Assembly (NCBI GenBank): GCA_013214975.1
Contig: JABSPR010000417.1
Coordinates: 1 to 7,776, forward strand
Reading direction: 5' to 3'
From: Flavobacteriales bacterium
GTDB lineage: Bacteria; Bacteroidota; Bacteroidia; DT-38
DNA length: 7,776 nucleotides
In this document: positions 6,069-7,776 of the stretch, in pieces
How positions within the stretch are numbered: the first letter of the stretch is position 1
Layout of the letters: the number at the start of each line of letters is the position of its first letter
Made by a program: the position numbers and the translations under genes
The notes under the pieces: model-generated
The model's database searches: none
What the model saw: the letters and a program-made list of their open reading frames with translations, nothing else
Told to the model about the DNA's origin: nothing

Positions 6069-7574
6069 TTAAGCGTCTGCCATTAATTTTTTACCCTTCT
6101 CAATTGCCTCATCCATGTTTCCTACAAGGTTGAATGCAGCTTCAGGATATTCATCTACTTCTCCGTCCAAAATCATGTTGAAACCTTTGATAGTATCTTC
6201 GATAGTTACCAAAGTGCCTTTCAATCCTGTAAACTGTTCTGCAACGTGAAAAGGCTGTGATAAGAACCTTTGTACTCTTCTTGCTCTGTGCACAACCAAT
6301 TTATCTTCTTCAGATAATTCATCCATTCCAAGAATTGCAATAATATCTTGAAGTTCTTTATATCGTTGTAATAACATTTTTACGTCTTGCGCACATTTGT
6401 AATGCTCTTTTCCAACAATATCTTCCGTTAGAATTCTTGAAGTAGAATCCAATGGATCAACCGCTGGGTAAATACCTAACTCAGCAATTTTTCTTGATAG
6501 TACAGTAGTTGCATCTAAGTGAGCAAACGTTGTTGCCGGTGCAGGGTCAGTAAGGTCATCCGCAGGCACATAAACCGCTTGAACAGACGTAATAGAACCT
6601 CTTTTAGTAGAAGTAATACGCTCTTGCATTATACCCATTTCTGTTGCCAATGTAGGTTGGTATCCAACTGCTGAAGGCATTCTTCCAAGTAGTGCAGATA
6701 CTTCAGAGCCAGCTTGTGTAAATCTAAAGATGTTATCAACGAAGAATAAAATATCTCTACCACCAGATTCTTCATCACCATCTCTAAAATATTCTGCAAC
6801 AGATAAGCCAGATAATGCAACTCTAGCTCTTGCACCAGGAGGCTCATTCATTTGTCCAAATACTAATGTCGCTTGCGATTTGATTAATTCAGATTTGTCA
6901 ACTTTAGATAGATCCCATTCGCCTTTTTCCATTGATTCAACAAATTCGCTTCCGTATTTAATAACGTCAGATTCGATCATCTCACGTAAAAGGTCATTTC
7001 CTTCACGTGTTCTTTCTCCAACACCAGCAAATACAGAAATACCTTCGTAAGCTTTTGCGATATTATTGATGAGCTCCATGATTAGTACAGTTTTGCCAAC
7101 ACCAGCACCACCAAACAAACCAATTTTACCACCTTTTGCATAAGGCTCAATTAAGTCAATAACTTTAATTCCAGTAAAAAGTACATCCGTAGATGTTTGG
7201 AGATCTTCAAAACGAGGTGGATCTCTATGGATTGGATATCCATCAGTTTTGTCAACATCGCCAATACCATCGATTGCATCACCGATAACATTAAATAATC
7301 TTCCTTTTACTTGATCGCCTACTGGCATAGTAATAGGACGTCCTAATCCAACAACTTCTAATCCTCTTCTTAATCCGTCAGAGGCATCCATTGCAATTGT
7401 TCTAACAGTATCTTCACCAATATGAGATTGGCATTCTAAGATTACTTTTTGGCCATTTTCTTTAACTACTTCAAGAGCATCGAGGATATTAGGTAATGCT
7501 CCTTCGCTTTTTTCAAAGCTTACATCGATTACCGGTCCGATTATTTGTGTTATTTCACCTTTACTATTAGACAT
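6069..7574 (-). CDS. atpD: ATP synthase F1 beta subunit
   Basis: Beta carries the three catalytic sites of F1 ATP synthase, making ATP from ADP and phosphate as the gamma stalk turns. All key elements are visible: Walker A GGAGVGKT at 155-162, GERTREGND with catalytic Glu187 and Arg188, Walker B ILFFVDN with Asp280 and the following Arg284, the alpha/beta signature PAVDPLDSTS at 370-379 and the DELSEED segment at 418-424 that contacts the rotor. At 501 aa it is longer than E. coli beta (about 460). The extra residues lie mainly at about 205-234 (rich in Lys, Glu and Ser) and in the DGDEESGG loop at 265-272, both features I associate with Bacteroidetes beta subunits. The ATG is supported by the family-like MSNSKGEITQIIGPVIDV and by a strong promoter about 50 bp upstream. 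The alpha, gamma, delta and F0 genes are not adjacent, as is usual in this phylum. Confidence 0.98.
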   Translation of the reverse strand: MSNSKGEITQIIGPVIDVSFEKSEGALPNILDALEVVKENGQKVILECQSHIGEDTVRTIAMDASDGLRRGLEVVGLGRPITMPVGDQVKGRLFNVIGDAIDGIGDVDKTDGYPIHRDPPRFEDLQTSTDVLFTGIKVIDLIEPYAKGGKIGLFGGAGVGKTVLIMELINNIAKAYEGISVFAGVGERTREGNDLLREMIESDVIKYGSEFVESMEKGEWDLSKVDKSELIKSQATLVFGQMNEPPGARARVALSGLSVAEYFRDGDEESGGRDILFFVDNIFRFTQAGSEVSALLGRMPSAVGYQPTLATEMGIMQERITSTKRGSITSVQAVYVPADDLTDPAPATTFAHLDATTVLSRKIAELGIYPAVDPLDSTSRILTEDIVGKEHYKCAQDVKMLLQRYKELQDIIAILGMDELSEEDKLVVHRARRVQRFLSQPFHVAEQFTGLKGTLVTIEDTIKGFNMILDGEVDEYPEAAFNLVGNMDEAIEKGKKLMADA

Positions 7575-7620
7575 CTTCTTGACGTTAAGTTGTGTTGTTT
7601 TTTTACTGAAAATTCGGCTG

Positions 7621-7650
7621 CAAAGGTAATAATTTTAACTTTACATACAA
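7621..7650 (-). promoter_or_regulatory. Bacteroidetes housekeeping promoter of atpD-atpC
   Basis: On the minus strand TTG (7650-7648) is followed by exactly 19 bases and then TACCTTTG (7628-7621), a perfect match to the -7 consensus TAnnTTTG of Bacteroidetes primary sigma factor promoters. The extended form TACCTTTGCAGCC is common before highly expressed genes of this phylum. Transcription should start near 7614, giving a leader of about 40 nt. The leader is AT-rich with an AAGAAG stretch next to the ATG and no obvious stable fold. Confidence 0.82.
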
Positions 7651-7686
7651 CCGTGTGAAAAGCGTTTTTTTATACTTTTACACAAA

Positions 7687-7694
7687 GTTTAAAC
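7687..7694. repeat. Perfect palindrome GTTTAAAC
   Basis: An 8-bp perfect palindrome lies about 37 bp upstream (relative to atpD) of the -33 element. Its half-site resembles the arms of the larger inverted repeat at 7709-7724, whose centre is 26 bp away. By itself it could easily be chance. Confidence 0.4.
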
Positions 7695-7708
7695 ACTCGG
7701 ATAATGGG

Positions 7709-7728
7709 CGGTTTATCTAAACCGTTTT
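7709..7728. repeat. Inverted repeat CGGTTTA-TC-TAAACCG followed by TTTT
   Basis: Arms of seven bases (7709-7715 and 7718-7724) are separated by two bases. As an RNA hairpin the stem would be CGGTTT/AAACCG with an ATCT loop, and on the plus strand four T follow. It resembles a small terminator or attenuator for plus-strand transcription, or a dimeric operator. No upstream plus-strand gene in the window explains a terminator here. Confidence 0.45.
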
Positions 7729-7760
7729 AATTCAATAAGAAACGTAGTATAACAGGTTCG

Positions 7761-7776
7761 ATGAAATTTTATAATA
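7761..7776 (+). CDS. Possible start of a divergent gene cut by the window edge
   Basis: An ATG followed by codons for Lys-Phe-Tyr-Asn runs open to the right edge, with an in-frame TAA upstream at 7728-7730. This would be a plus-strand gene divergent from atpD. Only five codons are visible, no promoter or ribosome-binding sequence is clear, and I do not recognise the protein. Alternatively, a minus-strand gene entering from the right could end at the TAA at 7715-7713 (about 20 open codons). Confidence 0.2.

Noticed and set aside
6730..7050. 106-codon open frame on the plus strand inside atpD
   Set aside because: It is antisense to highly conserved atpD codons. Its serine- and proline-rich composition is what the complement of the beta-subunit sequence gives by chance.
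1..7776. CRISPR array, mobile element, defence island or novel gene system
   Set aside because: There are no spaced direct repeats, transposase or integrase motifs, tRNA-like attachment sites or unexplained long genes. Every long frame belongs to a recognised housekeeping or motility family.

Overview
The window is a chromosomal housekeeping stretch from a Bacteroidota (Bacteroidetes) bacterium, most likely a Flavobacteriia-type lineage. Four things point that way. There is a GldA-type gliding-motility ABC ATPase. The ATP synthase beta and epsilon genes form a separate atpD-atpC pair, and epsilon is very short. Start codons lack clear Shine-Dalgarno sequences. Two upstream regions match the Bacteroidetes promoter pattern TTG-N19-TAnnTTTG. 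The DNA is AT-rich, below about 40% GC by eye.

Layout from left to right: (1) plus strand, the 3' end of era followed 3 bp later by der, ending at a strong hairpin terminator; (2) minus strand, gldA followed by metK, with a promoter-like sequence just before metK; (3) plus strand, rsgA-dtd-MazG-like NTP pyrophosphohydrolase, a tightly packed operon whose stop and start codons overlap by one base (TAATG) at both junctions; (4) minus strand, atpD-atpC, driven by a near-ideal promoter upstream of atpD; (5) a roughly 200-bp right-edge intergenic region with two small inverted repeats and a possible start of another gene. der and metK converge on a shared bidirectional terminator. gldA and rsgA diverge from a 100-bp region. 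The pyrophosphohydrolase and atpC converge with no base between their stop codons.

Functionally, the two plus-strand groups bring together three ribosome-assembly GTPases (Era and RsgA for the small subunit, Der for the large subunit) and two quality-control enzymes (Dtd for mischarged D-aminoacyl-tRNA, the MazG-like enzyme for aberrant nucleotides). The minus-strand genes supply S-adenosylmethionine, gliding-machinery export energy and the catalytic head of ATP synthase. All complete genes look intact, with their catalytic motifs present.

I found no CRISPR array, insertion sequence, tRNA, rRNA, toxin-antitoxin pair, defence system or other undescribed gene system. The points worth a second look are small: a run of seven G on the coding strand of gldA, an inverted repeat that includes the rsgA start codon, a hairpin inside the atpC 3' end at the zero-gap convergent junction, the minimal epsilon subunit, and palindromes at the right edge.
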